Source of the DNA: Pythium myriotylum
Lineage: Eukaryota > Oomycota > Peronosporomycetes > Pythiales > Pythiaceae
Assembly (NCBI GenBank): GCA_023091665.1
Contig: JALJCQ010000014.1
Coordinates: forward strand, 1,116,001-1,180,000
Direction of reading: 5' to 3'
DNA length: 64,000 nucleotides
Below, piece by piece: positions 8,858-20,700 of the stretch. Each line of letters starts with the position of its first letter. The stretch's first letter is position 1. A program made the position numbers and the translations under genes. Under the pieces are notes generated by a model. That model ran no database searches. It saw nothing but the letters and a program-made list of their open reading frames with translations, and was not told where the DNA came from.

Positions 8858-11019
8858 TCAGTGAGCCCGAGTGGGGTTCAAGATTGGTTCATCACGCAAC
8901 GGATACACAGTAACATCTGGAAAGTCCTCGATGCTTGTGCACGTGACGTACTCACGCTTGTAGGAGAGCTCAGTATCGGTCAAGTTGAGAGCATCGGCAT
9001 CTCCCGCGAGTAAGCTCGTACAGTAAGGCGAGCTCCCGGCGAAAAGCATCGTGACAAAAGGCTTATCGACCCATGAAGGCAGTTGTGAGACTTGAGTTGC
9101 CATTATGCTTAGCGATAAAATATGGGGTGACGCGGGTCGTTGTGAGGGCAACTCACGTAGAGGATTCCCCGTGAAGCCGAAAAAGCCCAGGACTGGGTTA
9201 GCCCAAAGTTCAGCTGGAATCTCTGTGAAGTTATTGCAAGCAAGCGACATGGCTGATGGCCGAAGTTTCGCGAGGACTGGTGGAAACTCTTGAAACAAAA
9301 ATTTCTCAACCAGCAATGACATCTCGTTCGGCCATACACCGAGTACAGCATCGGGGAAAGATGATACATTCCAGTCGCAGAGTTCGATGTCGAAGAGTGA
9401 GTTGGGAAAATCGTGGTGGTAGAGTCCGGGAGGAATCTCTTGCGCTTTGATCGAAACCAAGTACACTCCAAGGATCCAGGGATTGTGGGTCTGTGTGAGA
9501 GCGGCATCGGCATCCCAAGTGACCAAGGTCGAATTGTAGATTTTGAAGGCAATCAAACGAGTTAGTTCGTGGATTCGAGGCGTGATTTCGACGCTGTCGC
9601 AATGGCGAATCACCAGGAACACCAGCCACTCATTTTCGATAGACGTTAGCGCATGATCGAAGTCAGAGGCATTTCCAGAGTGCTTCCCGTCGAGGCAGCT
9701 GATCTCCATAAGTGAGCAAACGGGTCGCGTTGAGAGCCAGGGCCTCACTGTCCCAACACATTGTCCACTCTCTGGCCTTACTTGAGATTCGATGTGAAGT
9801 GCGAAGACAGCGATTCCCCACAAAGCAAGAAGTCTGTGGCCAAGTCGCTCAGTTCGCGCTCGCCAGTCTTGCAAGTGGATCTCTGGCGTGGGATGACCAG
9901 GTAGCCCAATGTTTGGGAAAATGACTGGCACCACACGTGCTTGACTCATCTCACTGGCGATGATCGATAGCTGGAGCGGATTTGTGTCGCTTCGGCGATG
10001 GATCAGTCGTGTGATCGACGCCAGAGATCGCGAGATGTTGAAGGCAACAAAGAATTTGGAAAGAGCGTCCCAGAGTGACGTGATGAACAGCATTTGCCAC
10101 TCATTAACAGCCTGAACATACCAGGAATCTGTGTAGCAGCGACTAGAATCACACAAAACCCGAGTCAGTTTCCCAATGTTCTTGTTTGCATCAACGAGTC
10201 CGCGGGCTGAGGGCAGCATCTCGACAGCATCTCGTACCACAAGAGTTGCGAAAAATTTTCAATGAGCGGTTCAAACTGGGCGTAGTAGGGGAGAAACAAA
10301 GCTGTGGGGAAGATGAAGTTGGCTACGATGTCGAGTGTAACGTTAACGACTAGGCTGAGGAGTCTTGAACGACTCAACGATGATCGCGCAAAACACTGAA
10401 TAAGCGGTGTCGCCCAGCAGTTGAGTACGAGCAGCACAACGGCAATCCAGTTCATCCACTTTCGTGCGACGAGGGCGCTGAGTCGATAAGCCTGGAAAGT
10501 TTGAACTCCCGTTTGAATGAGTTCCCGAAGAACGTGGGTGACACCATAGCTGGGGCTATTGATTCCGAAGGCTTTCCACGACCACACGATATAATGGCGC
10601 GCAGTTTGGGTGACTCGGCCGACCAAGGATGTACGCTGAGGGATCAATGGCCCCATGATGCCCTTTGCTCGAACGAGGGATCGCTGGAGCGAGAAGGCAA
10701 TCGAGCCGTTGCAATGGAACACAAATTGTCGGCTCCGAAGCGAATGGAAAATGATACTCGTAAGTTGCCAGCAATGGATGGTAGCAAGCACCACGAACAC
10801 AATGCCGATGTCGGCAAAATAGCTTCCACTAACAGAAACGCGCATCTTCTCCATACTACGCATTAATGAAACTGCCCGCAATGGGATGTAGAAGTAAACG
10901 GCGGCTTCTGCAACGAGAAAGAGACTGCGAAGGCCATAAAAGAGGGCAACACCACACCAAATTGCCACGAACGCCCACGGTGGCACGTCAACGCGAAGCT
11001 TCAGGTTACAATCGGCCAT
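8858..11019 (-). CDS. LRR membrane protein paralogue 3, apparently with a newly gained intron
   Basis: Starts at the ATG at 11017-11019 (MADCNLKLRVDVPPW) and ends with the TGA at 8858-8860. All other paralogues in the window are intronless. Here the frame breaks after ENFSQLLWY at about 10234 and resumes as YTDSWYVQAVNEW near 10135. The extra DNA contains a plausible intron, 10143-10237 (95 bp): donor GTACGAG, branch-like ACTGAC, acceptor TTCTAG. Splicing gives exons 10238-11019 and 8858-10142, a continuous 688-residue protein, with the usual W before YTD replaced by CRC. If not spliced, the protein ends at 10165. Architecture is as for the other paralogues: several membrane segments, then a Cys-containing LRR-like ectodomain (PVCSLMEISCLDG, MSLACNNFTEIPAELW). 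Confidence 0.8.
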
Positions 11020-11161
11020 CTATCTTGTTGCCTGCAGTTCTTCTTGCCTGTTCTATCAATTTGAACTCTCTGGTAAACCCCACCAACCATAGATATCTTC
11101 TCAAAATAGTTTTGGCTACGTCTGAGGTTCATCTTTTCCGTACTTGTATACGGTTCTGACA
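11020..11161. other. Short spacer between LRR genes 3 and 4
   Basis: 142 bp between the stop of LRR gene 4 and the start of LRR gene 3, both on the - strand. It must act as both 3' end and promoter. No motif is singled out. Confidence 0.5.
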
Positions 11162-13264
11162 CTACTGAACCTGCGACGGGTTGTGGATGGGCTCATCCGT
11201 CAACGGGTAGTGCGTCAAACAAGGATACTCGCTCGCCGAAATGCAGTTCACATAGCCCTGGAAATAAGACAGCTCCGCCGCCGTCAGACCCAGCGCACTC
11301 GCATTCCCAGCATCCAGAGATGCACACAATGGTGTACTCCCAGCATACGTCTCGTACACGGACCCGCCCTCAACCCACACTGGCAATCGCGAGATCTGCG
11401 TCGCCACAATACTCAGAAACTGATAGTCCAACGGTGTCGGTCGCGCGGACGGCAGCTCAGTGATCGGGTTCGCGTTGAGGTTGAGAAACACAAGTCCTTC
11501 GTTCTCCCAAAACTCAGGTGGGATATCACTGAAGTTGTTAGACGAAATAGAGAGACCTGCTGGTCGGAGCTTGGCCAACGCAGGTGGGAAGCTCGGAAAC
11601 GCGAACCCCTCCAACACCAAGAACATCCCTGCCGGCCACACGTCGGCGACCTGGTCAGGCAAAGACGTCACATTCCATTCGGACAGCTCCACGTCGAACA
11701 ACTTGTGTGGGTAATCTTGGTCATAGATGCCCGGTGGGATGGCCTGAGCCTTGATCATCACGAGGAACATAAAAGTCATTTGGGGGTTGTGACTCTGTGT
11801 GAGGGCAGCGTCTGCCTCCCAGTTCGCGATCGTCGAGTTGTAGATTTTGAGTCCCATGAGCCAAGGTAGTTGATGGATGCTGGGCGTGATCTCGACGTGT
11901 TCGCAGTGTCGGATGATCAAGTATGCCAGCCAGTCGCTCTGAATAGACTCGATGACGTGGTTGAAATCGGACGCATTGCCTGCCAGTGTTCCGTCGTAAC
12001 AGTTTAGCTCCATCAGAGAACAGACTGGGCGCCTCGTCAACCAGGGGCGCACTTGTATCATACACTGATGGTTGGTGCCCGTTGCACCAGTTTGTATGTG
12101 GAGTAGAAGTACAACGAATCCCCAAAATGCAAGAATACGGTGCCCGACTTTCTCTGTTCTATCACGCCAATCGGGGAGATCTCCGGGCCTCGTCATCAGA
12201 GTTGAAGATTGAAAACTGAACGAACTTGCCGAGTCTTTGCTTCGCTTCGACGGGAACCTTGGGATGACGGCATCGGGTTTGCTTGCAGGTGCTTGTGGTT
12301 GAGGACCCGGCCCGACGGCCGCACCGCGGCAGCAGAGCAGCTTGGGAATCGACCTCAGCGACCGCGTGATGTTGTAGGCAATAAAGTACTTGGACAACGC
12401 GTCCCAGAGCGACGTGATGAATAGCATTTGCCACTCGTTGATAACCTGGATGAGCCACACGTCTGTGTACCAGTAATGGATGTCGAAGTTGCCGATCTGT
12501 CGGTTGAATTCTGCGTAGTAGGGCAGAAAGAGGGCAACGGGGAACACAATATAGGATACGAAGTCGAGTACAAGGTTCACCAGCAGACACAGCAGCCTCG
12601 CATGGCCGAGCGAGGTGCGAACGAAGTACTTGATGATCGGCGTCGCCCAGCAGTTAAGCACCAAGAGGATCACGATGACCGAGTTCATCCACTGCCGTGC
12701 CACAAGTGCACTGAGCCGGTACGCCTGGTAGGTCTGAATTCCCGTCTGGACAAGCTCGCGCAGGACGAATGCGACGCCGTAGTTCGGGCTCGTGATGTTG
12801 AACGACCGCCAGAGCGACAGCGTGCACGTCTTGACGAGCTGCGCGAGCCGGCGCAGCCGTGGTGCAGGCGACGGAAGGATGGGCTGCATCGTCGTCGATA
12901 TTCGGCGCATGGACATCCTTCGGATCTCGTTGAGGATCTTGGGCGTGGAGGTCGGGTCGGCTGTCGCGAAGACGAGCCGCTTGAAGCGCAGCGAGAGCAC
13001 GAGCATCTTGAGCAGTCCGTAGTAGTGCACGGCCGCGAGCGCGCAGTAGACGCCGCCGATGGATGCGAAGTAGGCGCCGTCCACGCCGATGGAGAGCGAG
13101 GCCATGATGGTGAGCAAGGGGATGGCCTTGATCGGGATGTAGAAGTACGCGGCCGCCTGGTACGCGAGGAACGTGCCGCAGACGGCGTAGAAGAGCGCGA
13201 CGCAGCTCCACACGAGCGCGAGCGCCAGCGGCGACACGTCCACGAGCGTCCACGCGCCCGCCAT
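11162..13264 (-). CDS. LRR membrane protein paralogue 4, intact
   Basis: Intronless, 700 residues, from the ATG at 13262-13264 to the TAG at 11162-11164. This is the best reference copy for the family. It begins MAGAWTLVDVSPLALALVW, followed by hydrophobic segments near residues 12-45, 65-95, 185-210, 225-250, 280-300 and 375-395. The linker CMIQVRPWLTRRPVCSLMEL and the ectodomain follow, with LRR-like units (LSISSNNFSDIPPEFW, LVFLNLNANPITELP) and several N-x-S/T sites. The conserved tail is YPLTDEPIHNPS. No kinase or other enzymatic domain is visible. It diverges from the phosphodiesterase gene, with 369 bp between start codons. Function unknown. Confidence 0.9.
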   Translation of the reverse strand: MAGAWTLVDVSPLALALVWSCVALFYAVCGTFLAYQAAAYFYIPIKAIPLLTIMASLSIGVDGAYFASIGGVYCALAAVHYYGLLKMLVLSLRFKRLVFATADPTSTPKILNEIRRMSMRRISTTMQPILPSPAPRLRRLAQLVKTCTLSLWRSFNITSPNYGVAFVLRELVQTGIQTYQAYRLSALVARQWMNSVIVILLVLNCWATPIIKYFVRTSLGHARLLCLLVNLVLDFVSYIVFPVALFLPYYAEFNRQIGNFDIHYWYTDVWLIQVINEWQMLFITSLWDALSKYFIAYNITRSLRSIPKLLCCRGAAVGPGPQPQAPASKPDAVIPRFPSKRSKDSASSFSFQSSTLMTRPGDLPDWRDRTEKVGHRILAFWGFVVLLLHIQTGATGTNHQCMIQVRPWLTRRPVCSLMELNCYDGTLAGNASDFNHVIESIQSDWLAYLIIRHCEHVEITPSIHQLPWLMGLKIYNSTIANWEADAALTQSHNPQMTFMFLVMIKAQAIPPGIYDQDYPHKLFDVELSEWNVTSLPDQVADVWPAGMFLVLEGFAFPSFPPALAKLRPAGLSISSNNFSDIPPEFWENEGLVFLNLNANPITELPSARPTPLDYQFLSIVATQISRLPVWVEGGSVYETYAGSTPLCASLDAGNASALGLTAAELSYFQGYVNCISASEYPCLTHYPLTDEPIHNPSQVQ

Positions 13265-13633
13265 CGCGTCTCGCGGACAATGCTAGCTATTCATATCGCC
13301 CCCATGCTCTCTTCCATTCCCACGGTTGAAATACTCGACCAGGGACGCGCCTACTTTAGGAACGACGGTACTGATATAGTACGTTTCCCTTGCGCGGGAA
13401 GCACAACCATCGACCACGATGGCGTCCCGCGCGTCGATCGACGTGACGCGTCGTCTAAATCGGGCGCCGCTCGCTATTTCCGGCGCTCGCTCGCTCGCTT
13501 GACACGATAAGATCTCGTATCTTGTCCAAATTGGTACCATGCTCGCGCTCGGCGGCGGCGGCGGTCGAGTCGCTCGCCCGCCTCCGTCTCCGTCTCGGCG
13601 GCGCGCGGCCAGAGCTGCGTTGCGGGCCTCGCC
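13265..13633. promoter_or_regulatory. Bidirectional promoter region, LRR gene 4 / phosphodiesterase
   Basis: The two start codons face away from each other across 369 bp, so the region must serve both genes. It contains a GC-rich stretch with GACGTGACGCG near 13440 and a GCTCGCTCGCTCGCTTG run near 13485. No TATA box was identified with confidence. Confidence 0.45.
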
Positions 13634-16600
13634 ATGACGCGGCTGAGCCGGCTCGGGTGCGACACGCCCGTCTTTTTCCCGTCGATCGTGGCCAAGCACG
13701 GCGTCGGCGACGGCGCCGCCGAGGACGCGCGCAGGTTCACGCCCGTGCCGCCGCAGAAGGGGAAGCACAGCAAGAAGCCGCCGACCAACGACTACCGCAT
13801 CCATCTCGAACCGCTCAAGCCCCTCAAGGGCCTCGGTGCCAGCGGCTCGTCCGACGCTCTCTTTGCACCGGACACGCTCCCGTCTGGACCGTCCTCCGAG
13901 GCGGTGGTCTGCACACCAGCCGCGGCCAGTGGCGATACGGACGCTGACAACTGCGCGCTCCAGGAGCTGCGCCAGGAGCTGCGGTTTTACCGCCAGCTCG
14001 CGAACGTTCGGCTGCGAGATGTCGTGCAGTCGGAGGAGACTCTGCTCAAGACGATCGACGCGCTGCTCCTATCAACAACAGAAGCACTGAGGGCTGACTG
14101 GGCGGTGCTGTACTCTCTTGACGGGCAGTCACGGGTGCTCAATGTGACTGCGTGCACCAAGCCAGGGGTCGCTGGGTTTGAGGTGCCTTTGGACAAGTTC
14201 GCGCTGGAGGTGATCGTCAACAGCGACGATTCGCTCGGAACGCCTCGTCAGAATGCCTCCATGTATGTCCGCGATCTTCAGTCCTTATCGTCTTACGATT
14301 CGACTTATGACGTCGACTCGCGAGCAGAGGTTCGAAGTTGTAGCACATTAGCGAGCGTCATTGCTGACGAGCATGGGAAACCGATCTTCGTTGTGGAAGC
14401 ACGAAGTCTTCGCTCGATGAGCTTCCCGACATCGCTTTTTGCAGCCGCCATGACGACCCTCGAGAACATTGTTTATCAGTACGACTTGAAGCAACTCTTT
14501 TGCAAGACCAGTGACGCATACAACTTGCTCGATGAGTTTTTGCAGAAGACAGTGCTTCCATTGTCGGCTATGACAGAACATCAACTGACAACAACGCCGT
14601 CCTCATCCTCACTAGTGATTGCTACCGATGAAGTAAATTCCCGCAATAGCATCGACGAAGACAGCGGGGACGACGAGGAGGTCTTGGCTGCTAATCGAGA
14701 AGAGCGAAGATGGTTGGTCTCGCCTAATTTGAATCAGCTCGTCGAGAAGCTACTTTTGCAGTCTCAGTCGGATGCAATTTGCCTTCTTGATTTCCATCCA
14801 ATCAAGAGGAAATGTCGAGTTCTTGCTCACGGCCAGGTGATCGGGGGAAACGATCGACAAATCGGCGAGCTTCCACCGGAAGTAGTTCTTAGTTTCAAGA
14901 AGATTGGCGAAGCCCCAGATCTCGAGAGTTCCGATGGTTCCGTTTGCTTCTTCCGCCGGCTCGTCGAAAGTGTGGAGCGGGTGGGACCGCTGGACCTCAC
15001 CGTTCATCCTGAAGTGCCGTCATTGATTGGCTCACTGAACCCTCGCACGATTGTATTCTTGCCGCTTCCACGGACAATGGCAGCGTCCTACGCCGGCCTA
15101 CTTTTCATGTCAAAACAGGAGCAACACACGTACGATGTTATCTCACTCAAGCCTTTCCTTGCTTCGCTTGCGTTGGCTGTAGTGTTGAAGAAGAAGAATG
15201 AAGATATGAATACTTCCACACTGCAGAAGAAGAAGCTTATCGGCCTTTTTAACGCGCATTTCCAAGTAGAGAACATCAACGATCCCTCAGCACTCGTCAA
15301 CATGATTTGCGAGATCGGCCAGGACATCTTCAATACGAAGCGTGTAACCCTCTATGTTGCGGATCCGATCAAGTCAGAGCTTTGGTCTTTGAGCACTTTA
15401 GGTAGTGTCAATGGTATCCGAATCCCGTACGGCAAAGGTATCGCGGGCATTGTTGCATCTTCACAACAAACTCTCATTGTTCGCAATCCATATGAGGACC
15501 CGCGATTTGACCGTTCGTTTGATGTGAAGTTCGGCTTCAAGACTGAATCGTTGCTCACTTTCCCAATTCTCGACAAGAACAACCAAACTCTCGGTGTTAT
15601 CCAGGCAGTAAATTCGTTTCGGTTCCTGGACCCAGGTGCCCATCCACTCATCAAGAAATTTGACGAGAAGGTCCTTGACGTGTACAACCAGCTCGTATCG
15701 CATGCTCTCCGAATCAACTCTTCTTTGATCATGTTTGCGAAAGTACAAGCAGATTACTGGGCTAATCGAGTGGTGATGGATATTCATGACGAAGAAGAGT
15801 CCAGCGCGAAGCACGAAGTCGCAAGTGTCCACTCGCTGCTCGATATTTCAGGGTTTGATGAGTCAAAAAGAGTACCTCGAAACAAGTGGAGCACGTTTGC
15901 TTACGCATGCTGGGCGCTGGGCAAGTTTCTGGCCAAGTGCTTCTGGAAGAGAAAACGCGACCTGGCTATCCAAGCGCGTGCCGCGTCAATGAAACCGTCA
16001 AGTATAGACGAAAATGGTGACCGCTCACCGAGTCCTCAGTCAGATCTTGACCTCGATGCTGCCGTCGATGCGGTGAGTGCTCGCGTACGAAGCCGAAAAT
16101 CATTGGTCCGAGTCACGCGAGCGAGCTCTTTGGTGAACCGTTGGCGTCGAATGACCATGAAGTATTCTGCGGCAAGTGATGAGATGTTACGCGAGGATTT
16201 CGATCCACTCACAAAAACGCTGATTGAGCTGAAGCACTACTCTTTCCTTCTTTTTGAAGGTCTCTTTTTGGTCACAACGTTCCGCATCGAACTGCAAGCG
16301 CTTCGTTCGTTTGTCGATATGATATCTGCACGATATCGAGACATACCTTATCACAACTTCTACCATGCCTTTGACGTCGCTCTCTCTTCGTACCGGCTCA
16401 TTCGAAATACATCGGTTTTGAGCGTGATCAAAGAGTTTGAAGCGCTTAGTATCATCGTCGCCGCGCTCGGGCATGATGCAGATCACCCTGGTAACGACAA
16501 CCAGTTCGAGATTGAGTCCAGCTCCAGTCTAGCTCTGTGCTACAACGACATGTCAGTCCTCGAAAACCACCATGCAGCAACGACTTTTACTGTTCTTCGA

Positions 16601-17195
16601 AGTGAGTGCGAGTTATTGATGTTTGCATGAAGTGCGTGAAGATGCTAACGAATCTTTGACTCTAGCTCCAGGGTGTGACATCTTTCGGGACCTTAGCTCG
16701 AGCATGCGGGTTTCAGTGCGAACAAGCGTTATTCGGTGCATACTCGCAACTGATATGAAGCATCACTCCAAATTGCTTGGGGAGCTATCAACTGTGAGCA
16801 AGGTTGAAGACTTTGAGAACGTGACGGATGGGCGCCAGCTTATGCTGAATATGATCATTCATGGTTCTGACCTCGGCAACGTTGCTAGACCCCTTCAGAT
16901 CGCGTGCAAGTGGGTAGATCTCGTCTGTCAGGAGTTCACCATGCAAGCCAAGAAGTCGGAGGCTGCCGGTATGGTGGTCCCGCCACATATTATCAACCTC
17001 GACGATGAAGTAGTCAAGTGTCGTTTGCAGGTGAACTTCATTGACTACTTAGTTGCTCCATTGTGGAACACGATTGCAGGCATTCTCCCGGAAGCAAAGA
17101 AGTATGTCGACAATCTTCGAGCCAACCGAGAGTATTTCTTTGAGCACGCCGGACAAATGTCTGCCCGACGAGCATCGTCGATGCCACAACACTAA
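13634..17195 (+). CDS. GAF-GAF 3',5'-cyclic-nucleotide phosphodiesterase
   Basis: Two exons, 13634-16601 and 16666-17195, with a 64-bp intron (GTGAGT...GCTAACG...CTCTAG), giving 1165 residues. Two GAF-like regions lie at about residues 133-290 and 552-660; the second carries GKGIAGIVASS, NPYEDPRFD and an FDE following LIKK, like the NKFDE signature of phosphodiesterase GAF domains. The C-terminal catalytic domain shows the metal-binding signature HNFYH (near residue 906), GHDADHPGNDN (near 945) and, after the intron, IIHGSDLGN. The family hydrolyses cAMP and/or cGMP to the 5'-monophosphate, usually with GAF domains binding cyclic nucleotide as allosteric sensors. A basic and hydrophobic stretch (WALGKFLAKCFWKRKR) near residue 765 could contact membrane. 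Substrate preference cannot be read from the sequence. Confidence 0.93.
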
Positions 17196-17773
17196 TTCGA
17201 TTCCTACCTGCTGAGCGCGTCCAACAGGTTGAGAGAGGTCACTATCTATCTGGAGTCGACGTAATTTTCCTGAATCCATCCTCACGAGCTAGCGTACTGT
17301 GCGATGGTTTGATTCGGTATTCAGAGCATGCAGTCTAACTGCAAAGCGTGAGCAATCCAAGTTTATGACCAAGTACGTCAGCTTCAACCCATTTCCCTTT
17401 GGTGTATTTTCGTGACGAGAAAGGTGAAGATAACAGCGCTCCAGTTGGTTCACAATTAGGAACCCTCGGATAATAACGCATCATCCAATAAGGAAGCAGA
17501 TCGCGCCAACCTCGTCGAATGCGAGGATGTGGTAAGGGCGCGAAGAAGGGCATAGCCAAGTGCCAAGCGTATCCGTGCTACCTATTTTGGACATCCGAGG
17601 AGGAACGTATCCGACTTCGTTGTCTGATGCTGAAGAAGCTGGTACGGTTCCCAATGGAATCCCGACCTCACTCTGAATTTTGAGCCACACTTGCGACTCC
17701 GCAGCCTTTGAAGCGCTACTCGCGCCTTCACGTTCAGCCTTCGTGCAAACCTTTTCAAGACCTACGGATCAAT
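17196..17773. other. Intergenic, phosphodiesterase to repeat protein
   Basis: 578 bp. Two overlapping - strand frames (17335-17559 and 17481-17690) are open but match no family I know. The right end must hold the promoter of the repeat-protein gene. Confidence 0.45.
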
Positions 17774-20700
17774 ATGATCTACGCCAAGAGCATTTTTAAA
17801 GCCATCATCGCGATCTCAACTGTCGCAACCGCTGCACTTGGGGCACCACCTGCCCCACGCGTAAACCACGGTGGTCAAAATGACTTTTCTCAAGGTGCAG
17901 GTCCACGCCACCGTGCCCTGAACTCAGTCCTCGAAACCGATGGAGATGGCGGAGTCCAGTTTGGCTCGCCATCCAATTATGGAGGCCGCAAGAAGTTTCG
18001 AGGGGTTAACTCACCACGACAACCAACAGACAAGTACTCAACTTCCAGCCCTCGCAACGGTGTCCACGTAACCGCAACTCCATGCCCGAATATCGTAGTC
18101 AAGGCAACCTCTGTACCACCTACGCCAACTCCAAAGCCATGTGACGAAAAACAGAGGTCAAACCCAAAGCAGACAAACAGCAACGGCAAGGACAAGAACG
18201 GCGGCAACGGTGGGTACGGCGGCAAGAACGGTGGTGGCTCGAACCCTGCTCCGACCCCTGCACCGACGACTGCAGCTCCGACGACCGGCAACGGCAAGGA
18301 CAAGAACGGCGGCAACGGTGGGTACGGCGGCAAGAACGGTGGTGGCTCGAACCCTGCTCCGACCCCTGCACCGACGACTGCAGCTCCGACGACCGGCAAC
18401 GGCAAGGACAAGAACGGCGGCAACGGTGGGTACGGCGGCAAGAACGGTGGTGGCTCGAACCCTGCTCCGACCCCTGCACCGACGACTGCAGCTCCGACGA
18501 CCGGCAACGGCAAGGACAAGAACGGCGGCAACGGTGGGTACGGCGGCAAGAACGGTGGTGGCTCGAACCCTGCTCCGACCCCTGCACCGACGACTGCAGC
18601 TCCGACGACCGGCAACGGCAAGGACAAGAACGGCGGCAACGGTGGGTACGGCGGCAAGAACGGTGGTGGCTCGAACCCTGCTCCGACCCCTGCACCGACG
18701 ACTGCAGCTCCGACGACCGGCAACGGCAAGGACAAGAACGGCGGCAACGGTGGGTACGGCGGCAAGAACGGTGGTGGCTCGAACCCTGCTCCGACCCCTG
18801 CACCGACGACTGCAGCTCCGACGACCGGCAACGGCAAGGACAAGAACGGCGGCAACGGTGGGTACGGCGGCAAGAACGGTGGTGGCTCGAACCCTGCTCC
18901 GACCCCTGCACCGACGACTGCAGCTCCGACGACCGGCAACGGCAAGGACAAGAACGGCGGCAACGGTGGGTACGGCGGCAAGAACGGTGGTGGCTCGAAC
19001 CCTGCTCCGACCCCTGCACCGACGACTGCAGCTCCGACGACCGGCAACGGCAAGGACAAGAACGGCGGCAACGGTGGGTACGGCGGCAAGAACGGTGGTG
19101 GCTCGAACCCTGCTCCGACCCCTGCACCGACGACTGCAGCTCCGACGACCGGCAACGGCAAGGACAAGAACGGCGGCAACGGTGGGTACGGCGGCAAGAA
19201 CGGTGGTGGCTCGAACCCTGCTCCGACCCCTGCACCGACGACTGCAGCTCCGACGACCGGCAACGGCAAGGACAAGAACGGCGGCAACGGTGGGTACGGC
19301 GGCAAGAACGGTGGTGGCTCGAACCCTGCTCCGACCCCTGCACCGACGACTGCAGCTCCGACGACCGGCAACGGCAAGGACAAGAACGGCGGCAACGGTG
19401 GGTACGGCGGCAAGAACGGTGGTGGCTCGAACCCTGCTCCGACCCCTGCACCGACGACTGCAGCTCCGACGACCGGCAACGGCAAGGACAAGAACGGCGG
19501 CAACGGTGGGTACGGCGGCAAGAACGGTGGTGGCTCGAACCCTGCTCCGACCCCTGCACCGACAACTGCAGCTCCCAAAAGCCCAGTGAACGGCGGCGGC
19601 AAGGGTGGCAATGGCAGCGGCAAGGGCGGCGACTCGGGCTCAAAGGGCGGCAACAGCGGCAGCAAGGGCGGTGACAATGGCTCGCCGGTCGCTCCTCCTC
19701 CGAAGGGTGGTGATGCCGGGTCGAAGGGCGGCAACAACGGTGGCAAGGGTGGCGAGAACGGCCCCTCTGGTCCTCAAGGTCCGACGAGCCCAGTGAACGG
19801 CGGCGGCAAGGGTGGCAATGGCAGCGGCAAGGGCGGCGACTCGGGCTCAAAGGGCGGCAACAGCGGCAGCAAGGGCGGTGACAATGGCTCGCCGGTCGCT
19901 CCTCCTCCGAAGGGTGGTGATGCCGGGTCGAAGGGCGGCAACAACGGTGGCAAGGGTGGCGAGAACGGCCCCTCTGGTCCTCAAGGTCCGACGAGCCCAG
20001 TGAACGGCGGCGGCAAGGGTGGCAATGGCAGCGGCAAGGGCGGCGACTCGGGCTCAAAGGGCGGCAACAGCGGCAGCAAGGGCGGTGACAATGGCTCGCC
20101 GGTCGCTCCTCCTCCGAAGGGTGGTGATGCCGGGTCGAAGGGCGGCAACAACGGTGGCAAGGGTGGCGAGAACGGCCCCTCTGGTCCTCAAGGTCCGACG
20201 AGCCCAGTGAACGGCGGCGGCAAGGGTGGCAATGGCAGCGGCAAGGGCGGCGACTCGGGCTCAAAGGGCGGCAACAGCGGCAGCAAGGGCGGTGACAATG
20301 GCTCGCCGGTCGCTCCTCCTCCGAAGGGTGGTGATGCCGGGTCGAAGGGCGGCAACAACGGTGGCAAGGGTGGCGAGAACGGCCCCTCTGGTCCTCAAGG
20401 TCCGACGAGCCCAGTGAACGGCGGCGGCAAGGGTGGCAATGGCAGCGGCAAGGGCGGCGACTCGGGCTCAAAGGGCGGCAACAGCGGCAGCAAGGGCGGT
20501 GACAATGGCTCGCCGGTCGCTCCTCCTCCGAAGGGTGGTGATGCCGGGTCGAAGGGCGGCAACAACGGTGGCAAGGGTGGCGAGAACGGCCCCTCTGGTC
20601 CTCAAGGTCCGACGAGCCCAGTGAACGGCGGCGGCAAGGGTGGCAATGGCAGCGGCAAGGGCGGCGACTCGGGCTCAAAGGGCGGCAACAGCGGCAGCAA

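Noticed and set aside
17335..17690. Two overlapping - strand frames that might form a small frameshifted gene
   Set aside because: No recognisable family, no clear start, and a frameshift would be needed to join them. Kept only as intergenic.
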